DNA from: Sulfuricella sp.
Lineage (GTDB): Bacteria; Pseudomonadota; Gammaproteobacteria; Burkholderiales; Sulfuricellaceae
NCBI GenBank assembly: GCA_023266195.1
Contig: JAHFRP010000005.1
Location: 62,001-126,000, forward strand
DNA: 64,000 bases
Reading direction: 5' to 3'
The notes beneath the pieces are model-generated. The model was not told the origin of the DNA and made no database searches. It saw only the letters and a list, made by a program, of their open reading frames with translations. Made by a program: the position numbers and the translations under genes. Shown here in pieces: positions 16,711 through 26,107 of the stretch (position 1 is the first letter of the stretch; the number at the start of each line of letters is the position of its first letter).

Positions 16711-18129
16711 TTACTTGCTTTGCAGTATCTGTAATCCCTTGAGCAGATTCACGGCCTGATTCAGCTGGTAATCGTTTTTCGAAACGATATCGGCCGGGTT
16801 GGTTTTGTCTTCTCCCTTACCGTCTTTGCCCTTGGGGGCGGCTTTCGGCGGCGCGGGCAGCTTGACCGGCTCGGCGTCGGGCGCCGCTTCGTCCTTGTTG
16901 CCGTTGGTCAGGTGGCGCTCCAGATCGGATTCGCGCAGGTTGAAGGCGGCCTGCTGATCGACGCCGTTGACCGTGGCTTCCTCCACCACGATGTCCGGGG
17001 TGATGCCCTTGGCCTGGATGGAGCGGCCGTTGGGGGTGAAGTAGCGCGCCGTGGTCAGCTTGATGGCGGTGTTGTTGCCCAGCGGCAGGATGGTCTGCAC
17101 CGATCCCTTGCCGAAGGATTGCGTGCCCATGATGATGGCGCGTTTATGATCCTGCAACGCACCGGCGACGATCTCCGAGGCGGAAGCGGAGCCGCCGTTG
17201 ACCAGCACCGCCATGGGCACGGTCTTGACGCCGGCCGGCAGGTCCTTCAGGTAGTCGCTTTGCGCGGCGGAGCGCAGATAGTTTTCCTTGGCCGCGGTCA
17301 GCTTCATCTTGGCGTCCTCGGTGCGGCCTTCGGTGTACACCACCAGCGCGTCGTTTTGCAGGAACGCGGCGGATACCGCCACTGCGCCGTTGAGCAGGCC
17401 GCCCGGGTCGTTGCGCAGGTCCAGGATAAGGCCTTTCAGCGGTCCCTTGTTCTCCTTGTAGAATTTGTCCAGCGCCTTGGCCAGATTTTCTCCAGTGTGT
17501 TCCTGGAACTGGGTGATGCGCACGTAGCCGTAGCCCGGCTCGATCAGCTTCGCCTTGACGCTCTGGATTTTGATCACGGCACGGGTCAGGGTGACGATCA
17601 GCGGCTTGGTTTCGCCCTTGCGGATCACGGTGAGGGTGATCTTGGTGCCGGGCTTGCCGCGCATGCGCTTGACCGCGTCGTTCAGCGCCAGGCCCTTGAC
17701 CGGGGTGTCGTCGAGTTTGATGATCAGGTCGCCGGTTTTCATGCCGGCCACGAACGCCGGCGTATCCTCGATCGGCGACACCACTTTGACGAAGCCGTCT
17801 TCCATGCCGACCTCGATGCCGAGGCCGCCGAACTCGCCCTGGGTGCCGACCTGGAGGTCCTTGAACGCATCGGCGTCGAGGTAGGCGGAATGCGGGTCGA
17901 GGCCGCTGAGCATGCCGTTGATCGCTTCGGTGATGAGCTTCTTGTCTTCCACCGGCTCGACGTAATCGCTCTTGATCTTGCCGTAGACCTCGGTAAATGC
18001 CCTCAGGTCGTCGATCGGCAGCGGGCTTGCGGCATCCTTGTTGGCCACTGCGGAAAAATTGAGGCTGATCATCACGCCGAAGATGGCGCCGACGAAGACC
18101 AGACCGGCTTTTTGCATTTTGCCGCGCAT
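16711..18129 (-). CDS. ctpA: S41-family C-terminal processing peptidase
   Basis: Periplasmic serine protease with an uncleaved or cleaved N-terminal membrane signal (AGLVFVGAIFGVMISLNF), a PDZ domain (GGLGIEVGM...TGDLIIKLDD) and the S41 catalytic domain. The Ser/Lys dyad lies in GSASASEI and FGKGSVQT. The C-terminus is proline/lysine-rich. The frame opens at ATG 18159, but ATG 18129 is preferred because GAGGG precedes it with good spacing; this gives 472 residues. Together with EnvC it suggests control of cell-wall hydrolases. Confidence 0.9.
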   Translation of the reverse strand: MRGKMQKAGLVFVGAIFGVMISLNFSAVANKDAASPLPIDDLRAFTEVYGKIKSDYVEPVEDKKLITEAINGMLSGLDPHSAYLDADAFKDLQVGTQGEFGGLGIEVGMEDGFVKVVSPIEDTPAFVAGMKTGDLIIKLDDTPVKGLALNDAVKRMRGKPGTKITLTVIRKGETKPLIVTLTRAVIKIQSVKAKLIEPGYGYVRITQFQEHTGENLAKALDKFYKENKGPLKGLILDLRNDPGGLLNGAVAVSAAFLQNDALVVYTEGRTEDAKMKLTAAKENYLRSAAQSDYLKDLPAGVKTVPMAVLVNGGSASASEIVAGALQDHKRAIIMGTQSFGKGSVQTILPLGNNTAIKLTTARYFTPNGRSIQAKGITPDIVVEEATVNGVDQQAAFNLRESDLERHLTNGNKDEAAPDAEPVKLPAPPKAAPKGKDGKGEDKTNPADIVSKNDYQLNQAVNLLKGLQILQSK

Positions 18130-18175
18130 TCCTTTTACCCTCGTTTCAGTAATAGCCATAAGTCATAAATATTGC

Positions 18176-19363
18176 TTAATTCAATTTGATCCAGCCGAGC
18201 GGATCGAACGGCCGGCTTTGATAACGCATCTCGAAGTATAAACCGGATTCGGCAATTCCGCCGCTGTTTCCCACCGCCGCAATAATGTCGCCCGCATGCA
18301 CGGTTTCGCCGGCCTGCTTGTAGAGCGTTTCGTTGTTGCCGTACAAACTCATGTAGCTGGCGCCGTGATCGACGATGATGATATTGCCGAATCCGCGCAG
18401 CCAGTCGGAGAACACCACCCGCCCATTGGCGACGCATCTGACCTCCTGCCCGGCCGGCGATTTGATGAACACGCCTTTCCAGGTGGTGCCGCCGTCCTCC
18501 CGTGGACTGCCGAAACGGCCGATAAGTTCCCCGCGCACCGGCAGGCGGAGCTTGCCCTTGAATTGGGCAAATACGCCGTCCATGGGTTCCGGAGCCGGCA
18601 GGGTCTGGTTGCGCAGCGGCGGACCTTTTTTCGGCTTGCCGGGCTTGGCGTGCGCCAGCTTGCTCAGGCGCTCGATCAGCTGGGTCAGGCGCTTTTCGTC
18701 CTGTTGCAGGCGGCCGATTTCGTGGCGCTGCGTGGCGATCTGCCGGTCGAGGCGCGCCAGCACCGTTTTGCGCGCTTCCTTGTCGCGCTCCAGCTGCGCT
18801 TTCTGCCGCGCTTGTTCCGCTTCGACCTGTTGCAGTTCGGCGTTCTTTTCCTGGTTGCGCCGGGTCAGCGCCTGGGAATGCGCCAAGTCGTCGCGCAGGC
18901 TGCCGATCATTTCGGCGCGGGCGCGGGACAGGTAGGTGTAATAGTGCAGCTGGCGGGCGGTCAGGTTGGGATCCTGGCCGTTGAGCAGGATTTGCAGCGG
19001 GTCGTGCTGGCCATGGAGGTTGTAATGGGCCAGCAGTTGGCCGAGCAGAGCCTGCTGCCGGTCGATCCGACCTTGGGTGTCGCGGCTCTCGCGCTGGAGC
19101 TGCTCCAGCGCCGCACCGATTTCTTCCTGCTGCTGCGCCAGCTCGCGCAGGCGCCGGTTGGCGGTGCTGATGGCCTGTTCGGATTGCTTGAGTGCGTCGG
19201 TCGCGTCGGCTTTCTTGCCTTCCGCGCTATCCACGCCCTTTTGCAGTGTCCTGATCCGGTCGCGCAGGCTGGACAGGTCGTCCTTCGGCGCGGCGTGAAC
19301 GCTAAACGCGCAGGCCAGCCCGGCGGCAAGGAAAATTGCGCGGGCAGGCCGGACCAACGTCAT
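18176..19363 (-). CDS. envC: EnvC-like murein hydrolase activator
   Basis: Periplasmic activator of septal amidases. From ATG 19363, which overlaps the gpmI stop (TAATG), the protein is 395 residues. It has a signal peptide (AIFLAAGLACAFSVHAA), a long coiled coil (about residues 25-250, rich in Gln/Arg/Glu) and a C-terminal LytM/M23 domain. The LytM zinc ligands are degenerate: WKGVFI and YFEMRYQ replace the usual HxxxD and HxH. Activation rather than peptidase activity is therefore expected. Confidence 0.9.
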   Translation of the reverse strand: MTLVRPARAIFLAAGLACAFSVHAAPKDDLSSLRDRIRTLQKGVDSAEGKKADATDALKQSEQAISTANRRLRELAQQQEEIGAALEQLQRESRDTQGRIDRQQALLGQLLAHYNLHGQHDPLQILLNGQDPNLTARQLHYYTYLSRARAEMIGSLRDDLAHSQALTRRNQEKNAELQQVEAEQARQKAQLERDKEARKTVLARLDRQIATQRHEIGRLQQDEKRLTQLIERLSKLAHAKPGKPKKGPPLRNQTLPAPEPMDGVFAQFKGKLRLPVRGELIGRFGSPREDGGTTWKGVFIKSPAGQEVRCVANGRVVFSDWLRGFGNIIIVDHGASYMSLYGNNETLYKQAGETVHAGDIIAAVGNSGGIAESGLYFEMRYQSRPFDPLGWIKLN

Positions 19364-20901
19364 TATTCGAATGCGATCAGCGGGTGGCCCGTCATTTCGG
19401 CGGGCTGCGCCAGCCCCATGATTTTCAGCAGCGTCGGGGTGACGTCTTCGAGTGCCCCGGTTTTGGCCAGCTGCGCGGGGCGGCCGATGTAAAGGAAAGG
19501 CACCAGGTTCATGGTGTGGGCGGTGTGGGCCTGATGCGAGCTTTCGTCCGCCATCATTTCCGCGTTGCCGTGGTCGGCGGTGACCAGCACTTCGCCGCCG
19601 ATTTCCTGCATCGCCGCAACCACCCGGCCGAGGCACGCGTCCAGCGTTTCGATCGCCTTGACCGTCGCATCCAGCATGCCGGTGTGGCCGACCATGTCGG
19701 CGTTGGCGTAATTGCAGACGATGGCGTCGTATTTGCGGCTCTTGATCGCCTCGACCAGCTTGTCGGTCACTTCGATGGCGCTCATTTCCGGTTTCCGGTC
19801 GTAGGTGGGCACGTCCGGCGACGGCACCAGGATGCGGTCCTCGCCCGGATAGAGGTGATCCTCGCCGCCGTCGAAGAAGAAGGTGACGTGCGCATATTTT
19901 TCGGTTTCGGCGATCCTGAGCTGTTTCAATCCCAGATTGGCGACATATTCCCCGAAGCCGTTTCTGATCTGCTCCGGCGGATAGGCGACCGGCACCTTGA
20001 AATCCTTGTTGTATTCGGTCAGGGTGCAATAGCTGGCGAGCTTGGGCACATATTCGCGCTCGAACGAATCGAAACCGGGTTCGATGAAGGCGCGGGTGAT
20101 TTCGCGCGCGCGATCCGAGCGGAAGTTCATGAACACCACCACGTCGCCGTCTTCCATCCGCACCGGCTGCGTTCCCGGCGGGACGATGGCGCTGGCCTGG
20201 ACGAATTCGTCGCTCTCGTCGCGGGCGTAGGCCGCCAGCAGGGCCGCTTCGGCGGTTTCGGCCCGGAACGCGGCCTTGCCCTGGGTGAGCAGGTCGTAGG
20301 CCGGCTTGACGCGGTTCCAGCGCTTGTCGCGGTCCATCGCGTAGTAGCGGCCGACGATGGAGGCGATCCGCCCGGCCTTGAGCTCGCCGCATTTGGCCTC
20401 GAGCTGGCGCAGGTAAGCCAGCGCGCTTTTCGGCGGCGTGTCGCGCCCGTCGAGGAAGGCATGCAGGTAGATTTTTTCCACCCCGGCGCGGGCGGCCAGG
20501 TCGAGCATGGCGTAGATGTGCTGCTCGTGGCTATGGACCCCGCCGTCGGACAGCAGCCCCAGGATATGCAAGGCTTTGCCGTTGCTGCGGGCGGTTTCGG
20601 CGGCCTGGGTCAGGACGGGATTGGTGAAGAAATGGGCCCGGTCGATGGCGCGGTTGATGCGGGTGAATTCCTGGTAAACCACGCGGCCCGCACCGATGTT
20701 CAGGTGGCCGACTTCGGAGTTGCCCATCTGCCCGTTGGGCAATCCCACCGAGGCTTCGGAGGCGTTGATGGTGGTGTGGGGGCAGGACTGCCAGAATTTG
20801 TCCCAGTTGGGCTTGTGCGCGATGGCGATGGCGTTGTTGCTGGCGTCTGCGCGGCAGCCGAAGCCATCCAGGATAATCAGCAGTGCGGGGGTGACCTTCA
20901 T
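19363..20901 (-). CDS. gpmI: 2,3-bisphosphoglycerate-independent phosphoglycerate mutase
   Basis: Manganese-dependent interconversion of 3- and 2-phosphoglycerate in glycolysis and gluconeogenesis. The 512-residue length is normal. The catalytic serine lies in MGNSEVGHLNIGAGR. Metal ligands are visible in ILDGFG (start), FLDGRDTPP, NYANADMVGHTG and TADHGNAEMM. It is the first gene of the minus-strand operon with envC; a TATAAT-like -10 lies on the minus strand at 20966-20971. Confidence 0.96.
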   Translation of the reverse strand: MKVTPALLIILDGFGCRADASNNAIAIAHKPNWDKFWQSCPHTTINASEASVGLPNGQMGNSEVGHLNIGAGRVVYQEFTRINRAIDRAHFFTNPVLTQAAETARSNGKALHILGLLSDGGVHSHEQHIYAMLDLAARAGVEKIYLHAFLDGRDTPPKSALAYLRQLEAKCGELKAGRIASIVGRYYAMDRDKRWNRVKPAYDLLTQGKAAFRAETAEAALLAAYARDESDEFVQASAIVPPGTQPVRMEDGDVVVFMNFRSDRAREITRAFIEPGFDSFEREYVPKLASYCTLTEYNKDFKVPVAYPPEQIRNGFGEYVANLGLKQLRIAETEKYAHVTFFFDGGEDHLYPGEDRILVPSPDVPTYDRKPEMSAIEVTDKLVEAIKSRKYDAIVCNYANADMVGHTGMLDATVKAIETLDACLGRVVAAMQEIGGEVLVTADHGNAEMMADESSHQAHTAHTMNLVPFLYIGRPAQLAKTGALEDVTPTLLKIMGLAQPAEMTGHPLIAFE

Positions 20902-21027
20902 CGAGAATTTGCGGACTTGTCTTTAAAAAAGTAACATAATTTTATTATATTTTGCTAATGATCGCATTATACTTATTTTCCCACCTCGGTATCCTCAATC
21001 ATAGACCACAAGCACGAAGGGGCGCAG
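20902..21027. promoter_or_regulatory. Divergent AT-rich promoter region gpmI/arsR
   Basis: 126 bp, markedly AT-rich compared with the flanking genes. ATTATA at 20966-20971 reads as TATAAT on the minus strand toward gpmI. The GCTAAT at 20954-20959 is a half-site like that in the palindrome upstream of the RND operon, so autoregulation by the ArsR protein is possible (inference). Confidence 0.4.
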
Positions 21028-21345
21028 ATGGAATTAGATCAGGTTGAATTGATCGACAAGGACGAACACATCGAACAGGCTTCCCGCGCCATGAAGGCGA
21101 TGTCCCATCCGCTGCGGCTGAAGATATTGTGCGTGTTGGGCGACCGCGAGATCAGCGTGCAGGATATCGTCGAAAACGTCGGCACTTCCCAGAGCAACAT
21201 CTCCCAGCATCTGGCCATCCTGCGCGACAAGGGCGTGCTGCGCACGCGCAAGGATGCCAACCGCGTCTATTACCGCGTGGGCGACCCGCGCACCCTGAAG
21301 CTGATCGGCTTGATGCGCGACGTTTTTTGCGGCTTCGCGAAGTAA
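21028..21345 (+). CDS. ArsR-family repressor, probable SqrR/BigR/YgaV-type persulfide sensor
   Basis: Winged-helix repressor of 105 residues with the recognition region DIVENVGTSQSNISQHLAI. Metal-site cysteine pairs (CXC in helix 3) are absent. Instead C35 (LKILCVLGD) and C101 (RDVFCGF) are 66 residues apart, exactly the separation of the redox pair C42/C108 in Xylella BigR and C41/C107 in SqrR. In those proteins sulfane sulfur links the two thiols and releases DNA. It precedes an efflux operon with a candidate operator and a YgaP-like gene, consistent with this assignment. Confidence 0.8.
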   Translation: MELDQVELIDKDEHIEQASRAMKAMSHPLRLKILCVLGDREISVQDIVENVGTSQSNISQHLAILRDKGVLRTRKDANRVYYRVGDPRTLKLIGLMRDVFCGFAK

Positions 21346-21357
21346 CCGCCGGGTGTG

Positions 21358-21377
21358 GGTGCGGATTTATTCGCACC
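21358..21377. repeat. GGTGCG...CGCACC palindrome, member of a dispersed family
   Basis: GGTGCGGATTTATTCGCACC forms a near-perfect hairpin just after the regulator stop codon. Related copies are at 31901-31952 and 36358-36375. It may end the regulator transcript. Confidence 0.55.
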
Positions 21378-21413
21378 ATCAATGGGCTCCATACGAATAA
21401 ATTCACAATAACA

Positions 21414-21454
21414 TTGGACTTGAATCTAAGCGGTATATTAGAATTGGCTAATAT
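21414..21454 (+). promoter_or_regulatory. Predicted promoter and ArsR-type operator of the RND operon
   Basis: TTGGAC (21414-21419) and TATTAG (21436-21441) with a 16-bp spacer form a plausible promoter. The -10 box lies inside a perfect 7-6-7 palindrome, ATATTAG-AATTGG-CTAATAT, at 21435-21454. Repressor binding there would block polymerase. Start codon and AAGGGGG follow directly. Confidence 0.6.
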
Positions 21455-21469
21455 TCAATTAAGGGGGCG

Positions 21470-22564
21470 ATGGTGCGGAGATTGAGCTGGACGCTGCTGG
21501 GGGTTTTGCTGATCTCGCCGGCCCAGGCGGCGTTGCCGTTCGCCACGGCGACGGTGGAGCTGCGCGAGGTGGACCAGACCTATGCCGCCGAGGCGACGGT
21601 CGAGGCCGTCAAGCAGTCCAGCGTGGCGGCCCAGATTTCGGGGCGCGTGGTCGAGGTCAATTTCGATGCCGGCGATGCGGTAAAAAAAGGCCAGGTGCTG
21701 GTGCGCATCGACGAGCGCGAGGCCGGCCATGCGGTGGCGGGCAGCGAAGCGGCGGTGGCCCAGGCGCGCGCCAGTTTGCAGAATGCGCGCCTCAACTACG
21801 ACCGCACCAAACAACTGCTGGCGCAAAAATTCGTCAGCCAGGCCGCGCTCGACAAGGCCCAGACCGAATTCAAGCTGGCCGAGGCGCAGCTTGCGGCGGC
21901 GCAGGCCAATGCGGGCCAGGCCGCCACCGCCAAAGGCTACACCGCCGTGGTGGCGCCTTACAGCGGGGTGGTCGCCGCGCGCCACGTCGAACTGGGCGAA
22001 ATGGCGAGCCCCGGCAAGCTGCTGATGACCGGCTTCGACCCGAAGGATTTGCGCGTGGTGGCGAGCATCCCGCAGTACAAGCTGGCCGAGGTGAGCCGCG
22101 CTTCCCGCGCCCAGGTTGAATTCCCGTCCCTGAACAAGTGCCCTAAAGGACTCCGATCCACTACGAGCCAAGAAACCGGCTCGTGTGGAGTCGTATGGAT
22201 TACGGCAAAGGCGGTGACCATCCTGCCGGCCGCCGATGCCCGGACCCACACCACCCGTGTGCGCCTCGACCTGCCGGAAGACGTCCGCGACGTCTATCCC
22301 GGCATGTTTGCCCGCGCTCACTTCGCCGTCGGGCGCGCGAAGAAGCTGCTGGTGCCTGTCGCCGCAGTCGTCCGGCGCAGTGAGGTGACCGCCGCCTACG
22401 TGGTGGATGCCAAGGGCAATGTCGCCCTGCGCCAGATCCGCCTGGGCGAACCCGCGGCGGACGCCATGATCGAAGTCTTGGCCGGGCTTTCCGCCGGGGA
22501 AACGGTGGCGCTGGAGCCGGTCAAGGCGGGGATGTTTTTGAAGGCAGCGAGGAGCAAGGAGTGA
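21470..22564 (+). CDS. RND efflux periplasmic adaptor (membrane fusion protein)
   Basis: HlyD/AcrA-like adaptor of 364 residues with an N-terminal signal (LGVLLISPAQAA), paired lipoyl half-motifs (SGRVVEVNFDAGDAVKKGQVL, then GVVAARHVELGEMASPGKLL) around an alpha-hairpin, and a beta-barrel. The stretch around residues 222-245 contains an extra cysteine-bearing segment encoded by a palindrome at 22149-22192, not typical of the family. ATG 21470 sits close to AAGGGGG; GTG 21473 is an alternative. It overlaps the permease frame. Confidence 0.88.
   Translation: MVRRLSWTLLGVLLISPAQAALPFATATVELREVDQTYAAEATVEAVKQSSVAAQISGRVVEVNFDAGDAVKKGQVLVRIDEREAGHAVAGSEAAVAQARASLQNARLNYDRTKQLLAQKFVSQAALDKAQTEFKLAEAQLAAAQANAGQAATAKGYTAVVAPYSGVVAARHVELGEMASPGKLLMTGFDPKDLRVVASIPQYKLAEVSRASRAQVEFPSLNKCPKGLRSTTSQETGSCGVVWITAKAVTILPAADARTHTTRVRLDLPEDVRDVYPGMFARAHFAVGRAKKLLVPVAAVVRRSEVTAAYVVDAKGNVALRQIRLGEPAADAMIEVLAGLSAGETVALEPVKAGMFLKAARSKE
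22149..22192. repeat. Palindrome inside the adaptor gene
   Basis: GACTCC...ACGAGCC (22149-22169) is followed after 8 nt by GGCTCGT..GGAGTC (22178-22192), an imperfect hairpin within coding sequence. It encodes residues that look like an in-frame insertion in the adaptor beta-barrel region. Confidence 0.5.
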
Positions 22565-25500
22565 AGAGTCAGGAGCAAAACCCGGTGGAGCCCGGCTCCT
22601 CGCCCCGCGCTCCTCACTCCTCACCGAACATGGGCGTCTCCGGCCGCATCGCCAAAACCTTCCTGCAATCGCAGATGACGCCGCTGATCGCGCTCATCGC
22701 GTTCCTGCTCGGCCTGTTCGCCGTGATGGTGACGCCGCGCGAGGAAGAGCCGCAGATCAACGTCACCATGGCGAACGTGTTCATTCCCTTCCCCGGCGCT
22801 TCCGCCAAGGACGTGGAAAGCCTGGTGGCGACGCCGGCCGAGCAGGTGCTGTCGCTGATCACCGGCATCGAGCACGTCTATTCCGTGTCGCGCCCCGGCA
22901 TGGCGGTGCTGACCGTGCAATACAAGGTCGGCGAGGACCGCACCCAGGCGCTGGTGCGGCTGTACGACACGGTGCAGTCGCACCGCGACTGGGTGTCGCC
23001 CAATCTCGGCGTGGGCGAGCCGATCGTCAAGCCGGTCGGCATCGACGATGTGCCGATCGTCGGTCTCACCCTGTGGACGGCGGACCCCGCGCGCGGCGCC
23101 TATGAGCTGCAGCAGGTGGCGCATGCCGCCGAAATCGAGCTGAAGCGGATCAAGGGCACGCGCGAAGTGAAGACGCTGGGCGGGTCGAGCCGCGTGGTGC
23201 GGGTGATCATGGACGCCGAACGGATGAACGCCTACCGCGTTTCCGCCCAGGATATCCGCGATGCGCTGCAGGTCAGCAACGCCTCGCAGCCGTCCGGCAC
23301 GCTGGTCGAGAACAACCGCGAGGTGCTGGTGCAGACCGGCACCTTCCTGTCCGGCAGCGCCGATGTGAAGCAGCTGGTGGTCGGCGTCGCCGACGGCCGG
23401 CCGGTGTTCATGACCGACGTGGCGCGGGTGGTGGACGGCCCCGACCAGCCCGGCCGCTACGTCTGGCTCGGCACCGGCCCAGCGGCGATGGGCAAAAAAA
23501 TTGCGGACAAAGGTGAATTCCCGGCGGTGACCCTGGCGGTATCGAAGAAGCCGGGCGAGAACGCCGTGGACGTGGCCGAGCGCGTCATCAAGCGCGTCGA
23601 GCAGCTGCACGGCACCATCATCCCCGACGGCGTTCATGCCACGGTCACGCGCAACTACGGCGAAACCGCCAACGACAAGGCGCAGAAGCTGATCGGCAAG
23701 CTGGTGTTCGCCACCGCCTTCGTGGTGCTGCTGGTGCTGGTCGCGCTGGGGCGGCGCGAGGCGCTGATCGTCGGCGTGGCCGTGCTGCTGACGCTGGCCG
23801 CGACGCTGTTCGCTTCCTGGGCGTGGGGCTTCACCCTCAACCGGGTGTCGCTGTTCGCGCTGATCTTTTCCATCGGCATCCTGGTGGACGACGCCATCGT
23901 GGTGGTCGAGAACATCCACCGCCGCCGCGAGCTGGAGCCCGGCAAGCCGCTTTCCGAGGTGATTCCCGAGGCGGTGGACGAGGTCGGCGGCCCGACCATC
24001 CTGGCGACGCTGACCGTGATCGCGGCGCTGTTGCCGATGGCCTTCGTCACCGGCCTGATGGGGCCGTACATGAGCCCGATTCCGATCAACGCCAGCATCG
24101 GCATGCTGATTTCGCTCGCCATCGCCTTTATCGTAACGCCCTGGCTGGCGCTCAAGCTCTCGGCGCACAAGCACGATGCGCCGAGCCATAGCGGCGCGGA
24201 GGGCCGACTGTTCGGCTTCTTCTCTGCGCGCCTGACGCCCTTCCTCAATCGCGGCGAGGGCAAGGCCAACCGCAGGAAATTGTGGCTGGCGATCATGGGC
24301 ATGATCGCGTTCGCCGTCCTGCTGGCGGTATTCAAGATCGTCATCCTGAAAATGCTGCCGTTCGACAACAAGTCCGAATTCCAGGTGGTGGTGGACATGC
24401 CGGTGGGCACCCCGCTGGAGCAGACCGCGCGCGTGATGCGCGAGATCGGCGGCTACCTGTCCACCGTGCCGGAGGTGACGGATTACGAAGCCTATGCCGG
24501 CACCGCCTCGCCGATCAATTTCAACGGCCTGGTGCGCCAGTATTACCTCAGGAACGGCAGCGAACTGGGCGACATCCAGGTCAACCTGGTGGACAAGCAC
24601 CATCGCGACCGCAAGAGCCACGAAATCGCCGCCGCGGTGCGCCCGGCCATCGAGCGCATCGCCGCGCTGCATCGGGCCAAGGTCAAGGTGGTGGAAGTGC
24701 CGCCGGGCCCGCCGGTGATGTCGCCCATCGTCGCCGAAGTGTACGGGCCGGACTACGAAGGCCAGATGAAAGTGGCCAAGCAAGTACGCGCCCACTTCGC
24801 TCAAACCAAGGACATCGTGGCGATCGACGACACCATCGAGGAAGATGCCGGCAAGTTCGTCCTGCGCGTGCAGCAAAGCAAGGCGGCGCTGATGGGCGTG
24901 GCGCAGAAGGACGTGGTGGCGGTGATGAAAATGGGCCTGTCGGGCGAGGACGTGACGCCGGTGCACGAGGGCGAATCCAAGTTCGAGGTGCCGGTGCGGC
25001 TGACGCTGGCGCCGGAGCGGCAAGGCAGCCTGGACGAACTGCTCAAGCTCGACGTGCGGGCGCAGGACGGCGCGCTGGTGCCCTTGTCCGAGCTGGTCGG
25101 CGTGGTGCCGGCCGCGCGCGAGAAAACCATCTACCACAAGGATTTGCTGCCGGTGGTGTTCGTCGTCGGCGACATGGCCGGCAAGCTGGACAGCCCGCTC
25201 TACGGCATGTTCTCCATCCGCTCCGCGCTGGCGGGGGCGAAGCTGGCCGAGGGCGGCAGCCTGGGCGACTATTTCATCCGCCAGCCGGACGACCACTACG
25301 CCGGCTACAGCGTCAAATGGGACGGGGAATGGCAGGTCACCTATGAAACCTTCCGCGACATGGGCATCGCCTACGGCGTCGGCCTGGTGCTGATCTACCT
25401 CCTGGTGGTGGCGCAGTTCAAGTCCTACGTCGTGCCGCTGGTGATCATGGCGCCGATCCCGCTCACCATCATCGGCGTGATGCCGGGCCACGCCCTGTTC

Positions 25501-25833
25501 GGCAGCCAGTTCACCGCCACCAGCATGATCGGCATGATCGCGCTGGCCGGCATCATCGTGCGCAATTCCATCCTGCTGGTGGATTTCATCAACATGCAGG
25601 CGAGAGAAGGCATGGCCTTTCAGGAGGCGGTGATCCGCTCCGCCAGCACCCGCGCCAAGCCGATCGTGCTCACCGGCCTCGCCGCCATGCTCGGCGCGCT
25701 GTTCATCCTGGACGATCCGATCTTCAACGGCCTGGCGATCTCGCTGATTTTCGGCATCTTCGTTTCCACCGTGCTGACGCTGGTGGTGATCCCGGTGTTG
25801 TATTACGCGGTGATGTACAGGAAATTCACCTGA
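22561..25833 (+). CDS. RND-family efflux permease (HAE1-like)
   Basis: Proton-driven inner-membrane transporter of up to 1090 residues. About twelve helices and two large periplasmic loops are visible: N-terminal helix TPLIALIAFLLGLFAVM, the central helix pack from about residue 380, and the C-terminal pack from about 940 to 1085. The DDAIVVVENIHRR segment carries the proton-relay aspartates. GTG 22561 overlaps the adaptor stop (GTGA). GTG 22585 and ATG 22630 are alternatives, and homologue-like sequence begins at 22630. No outer-membrane factor gene is adjacent. The substrate is unknown. Confidence 0.9.
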   Translation: MKSQEQNPVEPGSSPRAPHSSPNMGVSGRIAKTFLQSQMTPLIALIAFLLGLFAVMVTPREEEPQINVTMANVFIPFPGASAKDVESLVATPAEQVLSLITGIEHVYSVSRPGMAVLTVQYKVGEDRTQALVRLYDTVQSHRDWVSPNLGVGEPIVKPVGIDDVPIVGLTLWTADPARGAYELQQVAHAAEIELKRIKGTREVKTLGGSSRVVRVIMDAERMNAYRVSAQDIRDALQVSNASQPSGTLVENNREVLVQTGTFLSGSADVKQLVVGVADGRPVFMTDVARVVDGPDQPGRYVWLGTGPAAMGKKIADKGEFPAVTLAVSKKPGENAVDVAERVIKRVEQLHGTIIPDGVHATVTRNYGETANDKAQKLIGKLVFATAFVVLLVLVALGRREALIVGVAVLLTLAATLFASWAWGFTLNRVSLFALIFSIGILVDDAIVVVENIHRRRELEPGKPLSEVIPEAVDEVGGPTILATLTVIAALLPMAFVTGLMGPYMSPIPINASIGMLISLAIAFIVTPWLALKLSAHKHDAPSHSGAEGRLFGFFSARLTPFLNRGEGKANRRKLWLAIMGMIAFAVLLAVFKIVILKMLPFDNKSEFQVVVDMPVGTPLEQTARVMREIGGYLSTVPEVTDYEAYAGTASPINFNGLVRQYYLRNGSELGDIQVNLVDKHHRDRKSHEIAAAVRPAIERIAALHRAKVKVVEVPPGPPVMSPIVAEVYGPDYEGQMKVAKQVRAHFAQTKDIVAIDDTIEEDAGKFVLRVQQSKAALMGVAQKDVVAVMKMGLSGEDVTPVHEGESKFEVPVRLTLAPERQGSLDELLKLDVRAQDGALVPLSELVGVVPAAREKTIYHKDLLPVVFVVGDMAGKLDSPLYGMFSIRSALAGAKLAEGGSLGDYFIRQPDDHYAGYSVKWDGEWQVTYETFRDMGIAYGVGLVLIYLLVVAQFKSYVVPLVIMAPIPLTIIGVMPGHALFGSQFTATSMIGMIALAGIIVRNSILLVDFINMQAREGMAFQEAVIRSASTRAKPIVLTGLAAMLGALFILDDPIFNGLAISLIFGIFVSTVLTLVVIPVLYYAVMYRKFT

Positions 25834-25866
25834 TTCTTTTTGTGTTCAATCAAGTAGGAGAAAATT

Positions 25867-26085
25867 ATGACCGTCAACCGTATCGTGCGCGTCTTCGCGG
25901 GCTTTTTCGTGCTGCTGTCGCTCGGCCTGGGCGTCCAGGGCAGCCCGCTGTTCGTCAGCGCCGACTTCCTCTGGTTCACCGCGTTCGTCGGCGCCAACCT
26001 GTTCCAGAGCGGCTTCACCGGCTTTTGCCCGCTCGACACCATGCTCAAGAAACTGGGCGTCAGGGAAACCTGCGAATCCTGCTAG
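25867..26085 (+). CDS. DUF2892 / YgaP-like small membrane protein
   Basis: 72-residue protein with two hydrophobic helices (about residues 9-24 and 30-48) and the family signature around FTGFCPLDTMLKKLG. It corresponds to the membrane half of E. coli YgaP, whose other half is a rhodanese. The C-terminus CESC adds a vicinal-type cysteine pair. ATG 25867 follows AGGAG at 25856-25860. It lies 33 bp after the permease and is probably co-transcribed. A separate rhodanese follows at 26220. Confidence 0.8.
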   Translation: MTVNRIVRVFAGFFVLLSLGLGVQGSPLFVSADFLWFTAFVGANLFQSGFTGFCPLDTMLKKLGVRETCESC

Positions 26086-26107
26086 CGTTAACGAGAAGCA
26101 CGCGTAG

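Noticed and set aside
18176-20392. 738-codon minus-strand frame reading through envC into gpmI
   Set aside because: Only the last 395 codons are EnvC; the remainder is an out-of-frame reading of gpmI, so it is not a fusion protein.
22621-25491. 956-codon minus-strand frame over the RND permease
   Set aside because: Antisense artefact; His/Arg/Gln-rich translation without motifs.
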